Origin: Chara braunii
Lineage: Eukaryota; Streptophyta; Charophyceae; Charales; Characeae
Direction: 5' to 3'
Length of the DNA stretch: 22,423 nucleotides
Assembly (NCBI GenBank): GCA_003427395.1
Contig: BFEA01000472.1
Coordinates: 106,798-129,220 of the forward strand
Below are positions 9,621-18,838 of this stretch, in pieces. Within the stretch, counting starts at the first letter, position 1. Every line of letters starts with the position of its first letter. The position numbers were made by a program, and so were the translations under genes. The notes below the pieces were generated by a model. That model worked only from the letters and a program-made list of their open reading frames with translations, was not told where the DNA came from and ran no database searches.

Positions 9621-10259
9621 TTTCTTGAAAATCGAAAATATTTAGCGAATTATTTTCTTGAAAATCGAAACTATTCCGCAATTTATTTCTGATAATCGAA
9701 ATTATTTTCCGCAAATTTCGTTTTTTTTCCTTTCGAAATTCGCTATTTACCACTTTTTTTAGATTTGGACTCATCCTGCAAATATTTTTCATGCCCTTGT
9801 GGAAAATCGAAATTTTGCGTTTCTCTCTCTGGTAACCCCGATTAATAATTTGTTCTGCAGTATTTTTTTTTTTCCCTTACTACAAGTAGCGAATTCTTTT
9901 TCATTTATTATTATCATTTTTATTACAAGTGGACTTGCCGCAGCTACGCTGCGGCGAAGGACGGTGACAAAAACATTTTGTGAAACACCCCAGCCATCAG
10001 TTGGACCCCCATCTTTGACAATGTACTCCTACCAAACGCTGCCCAACTTTGCAAAATGCCCAAGTAGTTGCCAAGTTTCCGTAGGTGCAATTGCAAAAGG
10101 CCAAGCGAATTTGCACACCTGCCTGACAAGGGCATAACACAAACATGTCAGCTCAAAAGGCCATTCCACTGTGCCCATATCTTTTAGGGAAATTTTGACA
10201 TATGTCTCAACTTATGGGGGTATTTGGCAAATTACCCCCCACCCGCACCAAGAAGGAGA

Positions 10260-10260
<1 letters not shown>
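9621..10260. other. AT-rich unassigned DNA between two LTRs
   Basis: The interval starts right after the LTR of element B. It contains four loose copies of the word aaaatcgaaa (near 9626, 9659, 9695 and 9804), long T runs, and a GC-rich hairpin at 9937-9955. The plus frame at 9799-10137 has no domain and a composition like non-coding DNA. I see no gene. Confidence 0.5.
9937..9955. other. Short GC-rich hairpin
   Basis: The sequence gccgcagc, loop tac, gctgcggc forms a perfect 8-base stem in otherwise AT-rich DNA. No T run follows, so it is not a typical terminator. Its role is unknown. Confidence 0.6.

Positions 10261-10291
<31 letters not shown>
10261..10291. repeat. (TC)n joined to (GC)n microsatellite
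   Basis: Nine TC units run directly into about seven GC units. Alternating GC can adopt the Z form, and the pair marks the start of a cluster of simple repeats that leads to the assembly gap. Confidence 0.9.
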
Positions 10292-10380
10292 GGGCTGGCC
10301 TCACAATACTTCCATCGATAGGATGAGCAAAATCTAATGAATCTTCTGCTAGAACATTGAAATATACACTACAACACGTA

Positions 10381-10458
10381 CGTGTGTGTGTGTGCGCGTG
10401 TGTATGTGTGTACGTGTGTATGTGTGTATGAGTGTGTGTGTGTGTGTGTGTGTGTGTG
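10381..10458. repeat. (GT)n microsatellite running into gap
   Basis: An imperfect GT repeat with interruptions (gcgc, tatg, tacg) becomes perfect over its last 20 or more bases and ends at the first N. The frames translated through it are artefacts of repeat plus gap. Confidence 0.95.
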
Positions 10459-10888
10459 NNNNNNNNNNNNNNNNNNNNNNNNNNNNNNNNNNNNNNNNNN
10501 NNNNNNNNNNNNNNNNNNNNNNNNNNNNNNNNNNNNNNNNNNNNNNNNNNNNNNNNNNNNNNNNNNNNNNNNNNNNNNNNNNNNNNNNNNNNNNNNNNNN
10601 NNNNNNNNNNNNNNNNNNNNNNNNNNNNNNNNNNNNNNNNNNNNNNNNNNNNNNNNNNNNNNNNNNNNNNNNNNNNNNNNNNNNNNNNNNNNNNNNNNNN
10701 NNNNNNNNNNNNNNNNNNNNNNNNNNNNNNNNNNNNNNNNNNNNNNNNNNNNNNNNNNNNNNNNNNNNNNNNNNNNNNNNNNNNNNNNNNNNNNNNNNNN
10801 NNNNNNNNNNNNNNNNNNNNNNNNNNNNNNNNNNNNNNNNNNNNNNNNNNNNNNNNNNNNNNNNNNNNNNNNNNNNNNNNNNNNNNNN
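10459..10888. other. Assembly gap (430 N)
   Basis: Unresolved bases. By alignment with the LTR of element B, whose ctcatgg word lies 38 bases after its first base, the first base of the LTR of element C should lie near 10868, inside the gap. The gap most likely also contains more GT repeat. Confidence 0.98.
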
Positions 10889-12145
10889 CTGATTTCTGAG
10901 TTTTGCTCATGGACCGAATGCCTTGCTGATTTTCCCGCTTGCTACTGAGTTCTCTAAGTCTGTGTGTGTCCACGCTTGCTGGTCTACATGTCTGTTTGAG
11001 TGCTTGTCGGCTTGAGTGTGTGTGTGACCCGCAAAGGCGCTTCTTCGTTCATTGGGCCCGAAGGGCCGGTACTTACATGTGGCCGTGGCATTGAGGATTG
11101 CGGCATGGAAAACAATCAAGTGTCGGGAAAAGACGCCCGCAACACTTGAAGCAGCGGGAAACACTCAAAGTAGCAGGTAGGCCGGTACCACACCCTGAAG
11201 AGGTAGATGTGCCGGGTACTCGAGGCCGAGCAGAAGAAGACAAAAGTTGGCATTTTTAGAGGCCCAGTAGTTGTAGGCTAGGTCTAGGCGGGTACCCGTC
11301 CAACCAGTCTGAGTCTAGGGCCTGTACGGGCAATATCAGAGTCCGCAATGATGTTTCCCTCCGAAAGGGAGGAGGTACCGGTTGCTTGGAAGGCCGAGTG
11401 GCCCGGAAGTCACCGCCCAAGAGGCAAGCAGGCCGCTATATCTCCAGGCCGGGCGAAGTGCCCAGCCTCGTTCTCGGTGTGCAAGTTTGACGACACACTG
11501 GTTGGAGCGCTGGCTGGAGCAGCGCTAGCTTGGAGCAACGCTGCTGGGGAAGGAGCAAGGACACGGAGGAGGAAGAAGGCTAGGACTGGGGAGGAGCGCC
11601 AGAGGTACTTACCTGGCTATGGTGGCAGCCATCTTCATCGCCTTGGTGGGCGCTGCAGCAGGAAGGCTCGCTGGGGGCAGAGGTACACCAAGAAGCTTCG
11701 AGGCAGAGTCAGGCATGGCGTCCTGAGCTAGAGCAGCCATAGCTGCTGTGTGTTGTCCTTTGACCAGCAGGTCCATGCCCTGGTAGTCCGCCATAGCCTC
11801 GGCCTATGAGAGTGCAGAGGGAGAGAGGCGGCCATGGCTATGGTGGACCTCAAGTGATACCTGCAGTGGAAGAGGGATTCCAACATTGATTCTGGTTCAG
11901 CCATTCAACATTGTATTATTATTTCCTGTGTGAATATGAGAGGAGTAGATAAGTAGGAGGAGAGTGATTGACGAAGAAGAAGAGCTTTCTCATTGGTCTA
12001 TGCTGGTGTACATCATCTTCTTCTTCTTTCTCTCTTCTTCTTTTAACCCTCTCTCTCCTCTCAAGTTCATTCATTTCTTTTTGCAAGTGGACGGCATTGT
12101 ACTTTCTGATGAATGTGTACTTCGAAATTGACCAGGGTCATAACA
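10889..12145 (+). repeat. 5' LTR of element C (start in gap)
   Basis: It aligns with the LTR of element B from its first known base and ends GGTCATAACA, with the terminal CA at 12144-12145. A primer-binding site follows after one base, which fixes its identity as a 5' LTR. Including the part expected in the gap, its length would be about 1280 bases. Scattered substitutions and small indels separate the two LTRs. Because they come from different elements, the divergence cannot date either insertion. Confidence 0.85.
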
Positions 12146-12146
12146 T

Positions 12147-12158
12147 TGGTACTAGAGC
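12147..12158 (+). other. Primer-binding site, Met-tRNA type, degraded
   Basis: The sequence tggtactagagc begins one base after the LTR. The usual plant site complementary to the 3' end of initiator-Met tRNA is tggtatcagagc, so two adjacent bases differ (tc to ct). The primer tRNA sets the start of minus-strand synthesis. The unchanged form occurs at 22222-22233 in another element. Confidence 0.75.
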
Positions 12159-13433
12159 GGATTCTACTTGCTAGTGAGAGTTGACTTTGCTGCCCTAACC
12201 CTAACCTAAGTGGTTGAGGCAACACTTAGGGTTAGTGTTGGATGTAGGCAGCGTGGCTAAGGGAAGCTGCCCGCACCTGGTTCGGTCGTGTAGGGTCGAC
12301 ACTGGACCTAACCAGGTTGCTTGAGAGTGAGATTGGGGTGGCGAGACATTTCGTGGAGACTTAATGTGGCAACTTGAGAGAGGCAACAGTGAGAGGCACT
12401 CGCACCTGGCATCTGATTCAAGGGAGACTTGGCGACTTAAGGGCTGCCCTCAAGTACGCGAACTTGAGGGACAACGACCATTTATCATCTACAGACTGCA
12501 AGTTGCTACTTTGTTCTTCAGCATCGGCAGGGGACCCGGTGTTGCACTTGGGTGTTGAGTCCGACCCTCCTGGGAGATAGAACACTAGTATAGGGGTAGC
12601 GTTAATGAGTTCAGGAGGATCATATGAGAGGGGGGTGAGTCCTATTCATCTCGAAGCTCAGGCCGCTCAGGTAACTGTCGTGCACCTACGGGATGCCCAT
12701 GTATGTGTGCATGGTATTGATTTTCCTGTTGGGGTTATTCTGGGTTTCTTTCCTACTCCTCTGTGGTCTTGATTGTGTAATTGAATGTGTGAACTACTCA
12801 CTCACCTGATGGATGGAGAAATGAAGTTTCTTCATTTAAATTTGAGTCCTTCTACAATGCTTTGTCTTTTCATCTTTGAACGACTATAGTCTTTACGTTT
12901 TGTCGGAAGTTGCAGTTCGTTTTTCCGTACGGTAGAGGCAGAAACTAAGTCCATGTGAGAGTCCTCTTGGTCGGGACTCGATCACTACCTACATGGGACC
13001 CTTAGGGACCCTTTGGACCAAAATCTGTTAGACATTGCTCCGTTCTCTTTCTGACTGAGATCCGGAGTTTCTTCTTTTTGGTTAGGACACGTACTGCCGA
13101 GGGGATCTCGGCTGAGACGTTTCACCTGCTTTGGTTGCACCGTTCATGGCTTGACTCGCAACTTATACACTGCTCAATTCTCCATTGTTGCATATAGTCA
13201 CTTGTTGTCTGATTTGCTATATGTTCATGGAACTGGTCGAACTGGACTGGAGGGGACCTCGTATGCATTCTGATCGGACTGAGTCGCTGGATCAGACCTT
13301 TCATGTGAATTTGTTTTTTCATTTTTTTGTTATTTGCTACTCTCTAGTCCAAACGTAAAGTCGCTACGGCTAGGGGTTCTATCTTCTCTTCTTTGAGCTT
13401 TTTGGTTTGTTTCTTTCCCAGAGTTCATCTTCA
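12159..13433 (+). other. Leader of element C, no gene
   Basis: This is the untranslated stretch between the primer-binding site and gag. It includes the telomere-like words ccctaaccctaac (12193-12205) and cttagggttag (12225-12235) in opposite orientation, able to form a weak hairpin. The frames here (for example 12364-12558) show no domain. Confidence 0.6.
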
Positions 13434-15150
13434 ATGTCGGTGAAGATTCGTAACCAAAGGGAAGAGAGAGAGAAGAGAGAGAGAGAGAGAGAAGGAAGAG
13501 AGGGGAAGTGACTGTCTGGGGTGGACAGGAACTGGGAAAAGGAGCATTCGTCCAAGCGAAAAGGGGACTGTTGAATGCAGCCTGTGAGGCGGAAGAACCG
13601 TATCTAAAGGTACTCTATGAAGGTGCTCTTAAACGGAACAAAAGTCGGAGGAAGAGAGGAAGGAGTTGTCGTTGAAAAGTCAATTGCCCATCTTGGAAAC
13701 TGTTCCCTCACTGAGCAAAGAACAATGTGGGGAACAATTGCAGCCTATCCTCACCGCTATTGTGCAACTCCAGAACATTGAGGATCATACTGCTCAGTTC
13801 TTTGCAGTCTTCGCAAAATTACGAAAACTTTAGGAGGATCGACCGATATGACTGGCAAGTACCGTGACTTGACGGTGGAGGTTGTTGGCTGCGACAGGCC
13901 CAAGTGGCCAATCCTCTTCCTCTACCCCCTGGTTCTGGAGCTGCGATTGACACTAGTCTTGCCCCCCTTACCATACCTTCTTCTACTTCTTTTCTTCTTC
14001 TTCGTCGGTGATGGCAAGCCCTTCGGGACTTGCAGCAGGTGCAGATTCCGTTGTTGCTAGAACAAACAACAATGTAGTAAATTCTGCAACTGTTGCAGCC
14101 GCAACATCAAAGCCAGCAAACGTTGGTCCCAGGTACGTCGGTTCCTATGTGGATCGAAAGGCGGTGCAAATACCACGAAGGCTTACTTCGAGGTTCTGGG
14201 AATTCGATTAGAGACCCAATCCCCCGTGATCATGGGAATGAATGTCGAGCCCATTGTACGGGGCTTCCTAGAAGTCCAGGCTACACGAGCTGGGGTCCCA
14301 AAGATAAATCTGACACGGTGGCTTAAAGCCACTCCAGTTGCCACCCTCGAGGAACTCTTGATTAAGCAATACATGGATCCACATGCTGCTGACAGAGCAA
14401 GGAGCCAACTTGACAACATCAAGCGCAGCAAGTGGTCGGGCCCTATGAAAAACCTTCAAACCTACCTTAGCAAGAAGTTTGTCACCGCTGGATTAGAAAT
14501 GACTGACCAATAAGAGGCGCGGTTTACACTACCTTTACAAATCGCCTAGGCAAGGACTTCATTGGATACACTCACAGGTTCACCTTATTAAAGGACATAG
14601 TAAGTCTCGAGGCGGTAGACCTCGTTTCCACAGCAGGCGGCAAAAAGCCCATGGGCGAAAGACGGTTCAAAGGCAACAAGCGTTTTGTTGTGCATGACCT
14701 GTTCGAGGTTGAAGAGGAGGCTTATGCTCATGACCCCACTCTTGGTGACGGCCAAGAACAGGACGTTGATACGGCCTGTTCCTCGTCAGCCAATGAATCT
14801 GATGCAAATAACAAAAAAGAATAATTTACGGCTTTTAAAAAGACTGCCAATGCAAATGGTCCGAATAGGAATTCAGGGAAGAACTATGTCCAACTTCCCA
14901 AGGGAGTCGTAATCCCAACGAAACCAGAGGATGCAACCACTAAACCTTGGGTTGACCTCTGGATCACTGAAAATGATTGGAGGATTAGGCTCAAGAAAAG
15001 GGTATGCCTGCATTTCCAGAAAAAGGCAGAAACCAAACCACAAAGTACAATATTGTTATAGGCTGCAAGGAAACCAGAATCGGGTGTAGAGTTGACATCA
15101 ACACCCTCTACAGCAAGGGAGACTGAAGTTGATGTGGATCAATAGTCCTC
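13434..15150 (+). pseudogene. gag remnant (element C)
   Basis: Gag forms the particle that packages the element RNA. A possible start is ATG at 13434, followed by a charged stretch encoded by GA repeats. Later pieces in different frames read AEEPYLKVLYEGALK (about 13580-13632) and a coiled-coil-like QLQPILTAIVQLQ segment (13740-13790). After a Ser/Ala-rich region comes the capsid-like part KAYFEVLGIRLETQSPVIMG (about 14178-14240), TLEELLIKQYMDP (14344-14382) and MKNLQTYLSKKF (14446-14481), like the retrotransposon gag domain. A stop follows DQ at about 14511. Near 15004 the residues VCLHFQKK resemble a zinc knuckle whose second cysteine is now phenylalanine. At least three frameshifts and several stops make it non-functional. 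Confidence 0.75.
13461..13505 (+). repeat. GA-rich microsatellite in early gag
   Basis: An imperfect GA run follows the candidate gag start of element C. Changes in its length would shift the reading frame, and the downstream gag residues indeed lie in a different frame from the ATG at 13434. Confidence 0.85.
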
Positions 15151-15184
15151 CCTTGAAGCCCCATCATCTGCTAATTCCAAGGCT

Positions 15185-15600
15185 GAAGTTTGTCATACCT
15201 TGTATGTTGAACCTTGGGAGGAGTCTGAGACGGTCGACTTTCACTATCACTTCGAGCACTGGGCTGAGATGAAACATCAGTGTGCTCAAGGGACTATGAA
15301 GTTAATCTTCTTCAAACTTCTCATACACCACCGCTATCTCGGTGTCTTGATTGATTGTGGTGCTACGACTAACTTCATGTCACCGCACGGGATACGCAAA
15401 GTGGGCTTGGGGGCTTTGCAGAACCCTTGTCGGACTCAAGTAGGCAACAAAGAGGTTGTCTCATCTACGCATGCAGTCAAAGGTGTGCGCACTACCTTTG
15501 ACAAGGACAAGACAGTTCCCCACGCATTGAACTTTTATGTCCTTGACAAGTGTCCCTTTGACGCAGTCCTTGGCTTGGGCTGACTGCAGTCCCAATGCAA
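15185..15600 (+). pseudogene. Aspartic protease remnant (element C)
   Basis: Retroelement protease cleaves the Gag-Pol polyprotein. The frame 15200-15583 contains LIDCGATTNFMS, with the catalytic aspartate codon at 15353-15355, and ends FYVLDKCPFDAVLGLG, the usual ILG-type closing motif of the fold. The active-site triplet is Asp-Cys-Gly where Asp-Ser-Gly or Asp-Thr-Gly is normal, which suggests loss of function or a family variant. A TGA stop follows at about 15581. The spacing between the two motifs fits a complete domain. Confidence 0.85.
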
Positions 15601-16140
15601 ATGGACCAAGTGGAAGGAACCACTTTTCATGGTCAAAGATGGTCAAGGGAACGAGCTTCCCGTCCTCTTGGATGAGAAGCACGAGTCCCCAATGACTTTT
15701 CTCAATGCCATGCAATTCTCCAAGAAGTGGCGCACGCACAAAGAGGATGAACAATTGCATGTTGCCTTCGTTCGCCCTACTCATGTGCCTTCTACTTTTG
15801 CGACTAGTACTCATACTACTTTGTCTAATGAATCTACTTCTAGCACTTCTACTTCTCTACCTACCCTAATCCAAATGACTCTACTCCAGATTCAGTCGCT
15901 TCTATTCGTAATTTGCGACCTGATCTAGGTGATCCTTTTGCTGATCCTTCGCCCTCACCAGTCCCAACAAGCATTCAAAACCTACTCGACCGATTCCCGG
16001 AAGTCCTGGCCGAACAACGTGGAGTTCCCATGCGATCACTCTAACACACGATTGCGTTGGTCGAAGGTGTTGTTCCTCCAAAGGGTTGTGTATACCGTAT
16101 GGGATCCAGCGAGTTGGAGGAACTCTGAAAACAAATTGAT
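15601..16140 (+). pseudogene. Protease-RT linker (element C)
   Basis: The frame continues with FMVKDGQGNELPVLL, a Ser/Thr-rich spacer (15780-15880), then after a frameshift SIQNLLDRFPEVLAEQRG (about 15970-16023). An LL-D/E-F-hydrophobic block of this kind usually precedes the RT domain of Ty3/gypsy elements. A stop lies near 16042, and another at about 16126 just before RT. Confidence 0.7.
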
Positions 16141-16920
16141 GAAATGATCGACAAAGGATGGATTAAACCTAGTGAATCTGAATTTGGTGCACATGTTTTG
16201 TTTGCCCCAAAGAAAGGAGGCAAGCTCCACATGTGTATTGATTATCACGGTCTAAACCGCATCACAAGAAATAATGCGTACCCATTGCCACACATAGATG
16301 ACTTGCGTAATGCTGCAAGTGGGTGCAAGGTCTTCTCCAAGATCGATCTCAAGTCTGGATACCACCAAATTGAAGTTTGAAGTCGATCCTGCGGACCAGC
16401 ACAAGACAACGTTCAAGACACACGATGGGTTTTACGAATTTACAGTAATGCCCTTCGGTCTCACGAACACACCGACCACCTTTTAAAACCTTATGGACAA
16501 AGTCCTCCGCGAAGAAATTTATCGGTTTGTGGTTGTATATCTTGATGATATTATGATGTTCAGCAAATCCATTGAGGAACACATAAAACACCTTGAGGAA
16601 GTGTTCACCATCCTTAAGAAAACGCAACTCCACCTCAACTTAGAGAAATCTGTTTGGGAGGGATAGTGTCATCTATCTTGGGCATCGATTCTCTGTTGTA
16701 GGCCTAGAGCTTGAGGCAACCAAGGTTGAGGTCATACGCAATTGGCCTCAACCCACGAACATCCACGAACTGCGTTCTTTCCTTGGTCTCGCATCATACT
16801 ATCAGAAGTTTGTGCCCCGATTCTCTATTGTTGCTCGCCCGTTGTCCCGATTAACAAGTAAGAATGTACCTTACGCGTGGGATGCAACATGTGACACCAC
16901 ATTTCAAGCCTAGAAAGAGG
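16141..16920 (+). pseudogene. Reverse transcriptase remnant (element C)
   Basis: RT copies the element RNA into DNA. The first frame reads [37 protein letters not shown] and [15 protein letters not shown], with the first catalytic aspartate at 16345-16347. A small insertion near 16370-16380 then breaks the frame, apparently a tandem copy of gaagttt. A second frame carries [13 protein letters not shown] and a stop. Further on FVVVYLDDIMMFSKS keeps the YLDD catalytic box (16538-16549). The thumb and connection follow in another frame with NWPQPTNIHELRSFLGLASY (about 16741-16800) and PYAWDA (about 16870). All three catalytic aspartates are kept, but stops and shifts leave it inactive. Confidence 0.92.
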
Positions 16921-17085
16921 CCTTGGTAAGTTACCCTGTACTACAGGAAATGCATGCCCAACGAAAACGTAGCTACTTCCACCTACATGCGCGAGCCTAC
17001 ATTTTTTACTTTAAATTAAGACACAAAAATTGTTGTTATAATCAAGTTGCTGATGCGTTGTCTCGCCATCCCCAGTACATGACTT
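16921..17085 (+). pseudogene. RNase H with core deleted (element C)
   Basis: The frame starts at the front of RNase H with ALVSYPVLQ and ends with YFKLRHKNCCYNQVADALSR, its last part. The middle, which should carry the catalytic acidic residues over roughly 100 residues, is absent. It is replaced by a short stretch (EMHAQRKRSYFHLHARAY) of no recognisable origin. The DNA junction lies between about 16945 and 17000. Confidence 0.85.
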
Positions 17086-17985
17086 GCCTTGTGAATTTGT
17101 ACGACCTCCGGAAGAAACTGAAGGAGGAGATCGTAGAGCATACTGCCAAGGACCCGGACCTTAATCCAATCCTTGAGCAATTGCAGGTTGACCCTAGCAG
17201 TCAACTTGATTTTCACGAATATGGAGGACTGGTTTTCCGACGCTATGGAAATAAGGACCGTTTGTGTATGCCCAACCATGAGCCTCTCCGCGCGCACTTC
17301 TTCGACTTGGCTCATAGCTGGAGTGGACACTTCGGCATGGCAAAGACGTACGAAAACCTATTGAGACAGTTTGATTAGCCTGGTATGAAGGGATCTGCTG
17401 AAAAGTTTGTGGCTGAGTGTCAAGTTTGTCAACGAATCAAACCATGTTGACAAAAGCCCATGGGGTTACTTACACCCCTTCCCATTCCTGATGGTCCCGG
17501 GGAGTCCGTCTTTATCGACTTCATCGACATGGAAAAGGTAAGTAAGAATAGTTATTCACAAGTGATGGTAATTGTTGACCGCTTCTCTAAATTCGTCAAT
17601 CTGATTCCTTTGCCATCACATGCCCCAGCTGAATTGGTGATCCGTGAGTTCGAACAAAAGTACACTCTGCAGTTCAGAATCCCGAAAACTCTTGTGAGTG
17701 ATCGGGACCCGCGCTTCATAAGTACTGAATGGAAGGACTTCATGTCCCAACTCCCTGGCCTCAGACTATGCATGACATCTGGCCGACATTCCGAAGCCAA
17801 CAGTTTGGCTAAGGAGATCAACCAGACTATGTTCCAACTTCTCCGCGCTTTAATCATTGCAGATTAGGAGACGTGGGATGAAGAGTTGTATTCAGTCAAG
17901 GGGTTGTACAACAACTCCATCCATTCTTCCATCGGCATGACGCCAAACAGGCTGTATTACGGTTGGCAGATTCGTAATCCGTTCT
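17086..17985 (+). pseudogene. Integrase remnant (element C)
   Basis: The zinc finger is intact as residues: LAHSWSGHF and, after a TAG stop at about 17376, ECQVCQRIKP. The core (frame 17460-17867) reads SVFIDFIDMEK with the first aspartate at 17517-17519, VIVDRFSKFVNLIPLP, and VSDRDPRF with the second aspartate at 17700-17702. The third acid falls in HSEANSLAKEINQ; whether it lines up with the catalytic glutamate needs an alignment, because element B has Glu where this copy has Lys. A stop at 17865-17867 ends the frame. After MTPNRLYYGWQIRNPFS a deletion of about 150 bases relative to element B joins directly to the C-terminal region near 17987. This is the best preserved integrase in the window but it is still broken. 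Confidence 0.92.
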
Positions 17986-18228
17986 CCGGTGGGAAGTTAT
18001 GTCTGGGTCAAGATGTCTGAACTCTCAAAAGAAAAGGGAGAGTCACGCAAACTTCTTCCGCTCTATTATGGTCCGGGTGAAGTTCTGGATATGATTGGCA
18101 AAGATGGGTTCGGCCCCTCCTACACAGTTATTGTGCCACCTCATCGGTGCACATACCCCGCCTTGGTTTTTGCTGGGCCCCACGCAGGGCCCTTTGCAAG
18201 CATTAGACATATAGAGATTCTCTTCTGA
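17986..18228 (+). pseudogene. Integrase C-terminal segment (element C)
   Basis: The frame reads GSYVWVKMSEL, RKLLPLYYGPGEVLDMIGKDG and FGPSYTVIVPPHRCTYPALVF, matching element B residue for residue over most of its length. Similarity stops near 18165, and the next 60 bases, which contain gggccc twice, are unrelated. The chromodomain seen in B is therefore absent here. Confidence 0.85.
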
Positions 18229-18229
18229 T

Positions 18230-18833
18230 TGCCTTCAGCGGGCATTCCAAAATGTTTGATTGCTGCTTAGCGGAAATCAGAAGGGGGCTGGGACTGTGTT
18301 TTTGGGACTTCTCCGATCGGACTCTTATTTTGCTGCATGCTGGGACTTTGCTGTTGCAGCGGATTTTCTTTTCTTTTTCTTTCCGATATTTTTTTCAGTG
18401 CAGGCAAAATCCAAATTTTATTTCTTGATTAAGTCCCACCTTCGGTCCCTTGTATCTGGGCCTGCAGCAGTATTCGACCTCTGAGCCATCCCATCTTTTT
18501 TATGCATTCGTGCAGTTACGGGGAATTTCCTGCTTTCGAAAAGTATTGCTGCAACTTTCATTTTCTTTTGCCAGCAAACTCCGATTTTTATGTTTGAAAG
18601 ACTTCCCCCCAGTTGCAGTGAATCTGGGCAATTATTTCGACCCCATGGGGGGGGGCGGAAACTGCTCTGAATTTTTTTTCTCCCCTCCCTCCCACCCCCG
18701 TTGTGCATGCTGCCCTTCTTCTTCTTCCTCTATATCTTGGCTTCTTTTCCTTCTCAGTGTCGACACGTCAGTGGTGACATGTCAGTATTGTGACACGTCA
18801 GCAGGCCACATCAGCAGGCCACGTCAGTAGGCC
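18230..18833. other. Unassigned, T-rich; ACGTCA-type repeats at end
   Basis: No domain is seen in any frame. The DNA has long pyrimidine runs and, at about 18762-18838, five to six loose copies of a word like cacgtcag or ggccacgtcag. It ends right before the ATG of the next gag-like frame, so it may be the leader of element D. I found no primer-binding site in it. Confidence 0.45.
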
Positions 18834-18838
18834 ATGAC
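18762..18838. repeat. Short ACGTCAG-type tandem repeats
   Basis: The words acacgtcag, acatgtcag, acacgtcag, ccacatcag, ccacgtcag and ccatgacag follow one another at spacings of about 12-17 bases. ACGTCA resembles the core bound by plant bZIP proteins, but that use is inference only. Confidence 0.65.

Larger units (their letters stand above)
10889..18180 (+). mobile_element. 3'-truncated Ty3/gypsy element C
   Basis: Parts are in standard Ty3/gypsy order: LTR, primer-binding site, leader, gag, protease, reverse transcriptase, RNase H end, integrase. Integrase after RT and RNase H distinguishes it from Ty1/copia. The element has many stops, several frameshifts, a deleted RNase H core and a deletion in integrase. 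Similarity to element B ends near 18165, before a chromodomain, polypurine tract or 3' LTR, so the right end is missing. Confidence 0.88.

Noticed and set aside
9937-9955. GC hairpin as a transcription terminator
   Set aside because: No T run follows the stem and the setting is a eukaryotic repeat region.
10212-10973. Long frames spanning the gap on both strands (up to 253 codons)
   Set aside because: They consist mostly of N-derived unknown residues plus translated GT repeat (Thr-His or Cys-Val runs).
8376-12145. The two related LTRs as the two ends of one element
   Set aside because: The left LTR is preceded by pol and a polypurine tract, and the right one is followed by a primer-binding site and gag. 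They are therefore a 3' LTR and a 5' LTR of different copies.
18260-18830. Frames rich in Phe and Ser that could be membrane proteins
   Set aside because: Hydrophobicity comes from pyrimidine runs in non-coding DNA; no start context or domain supports them.
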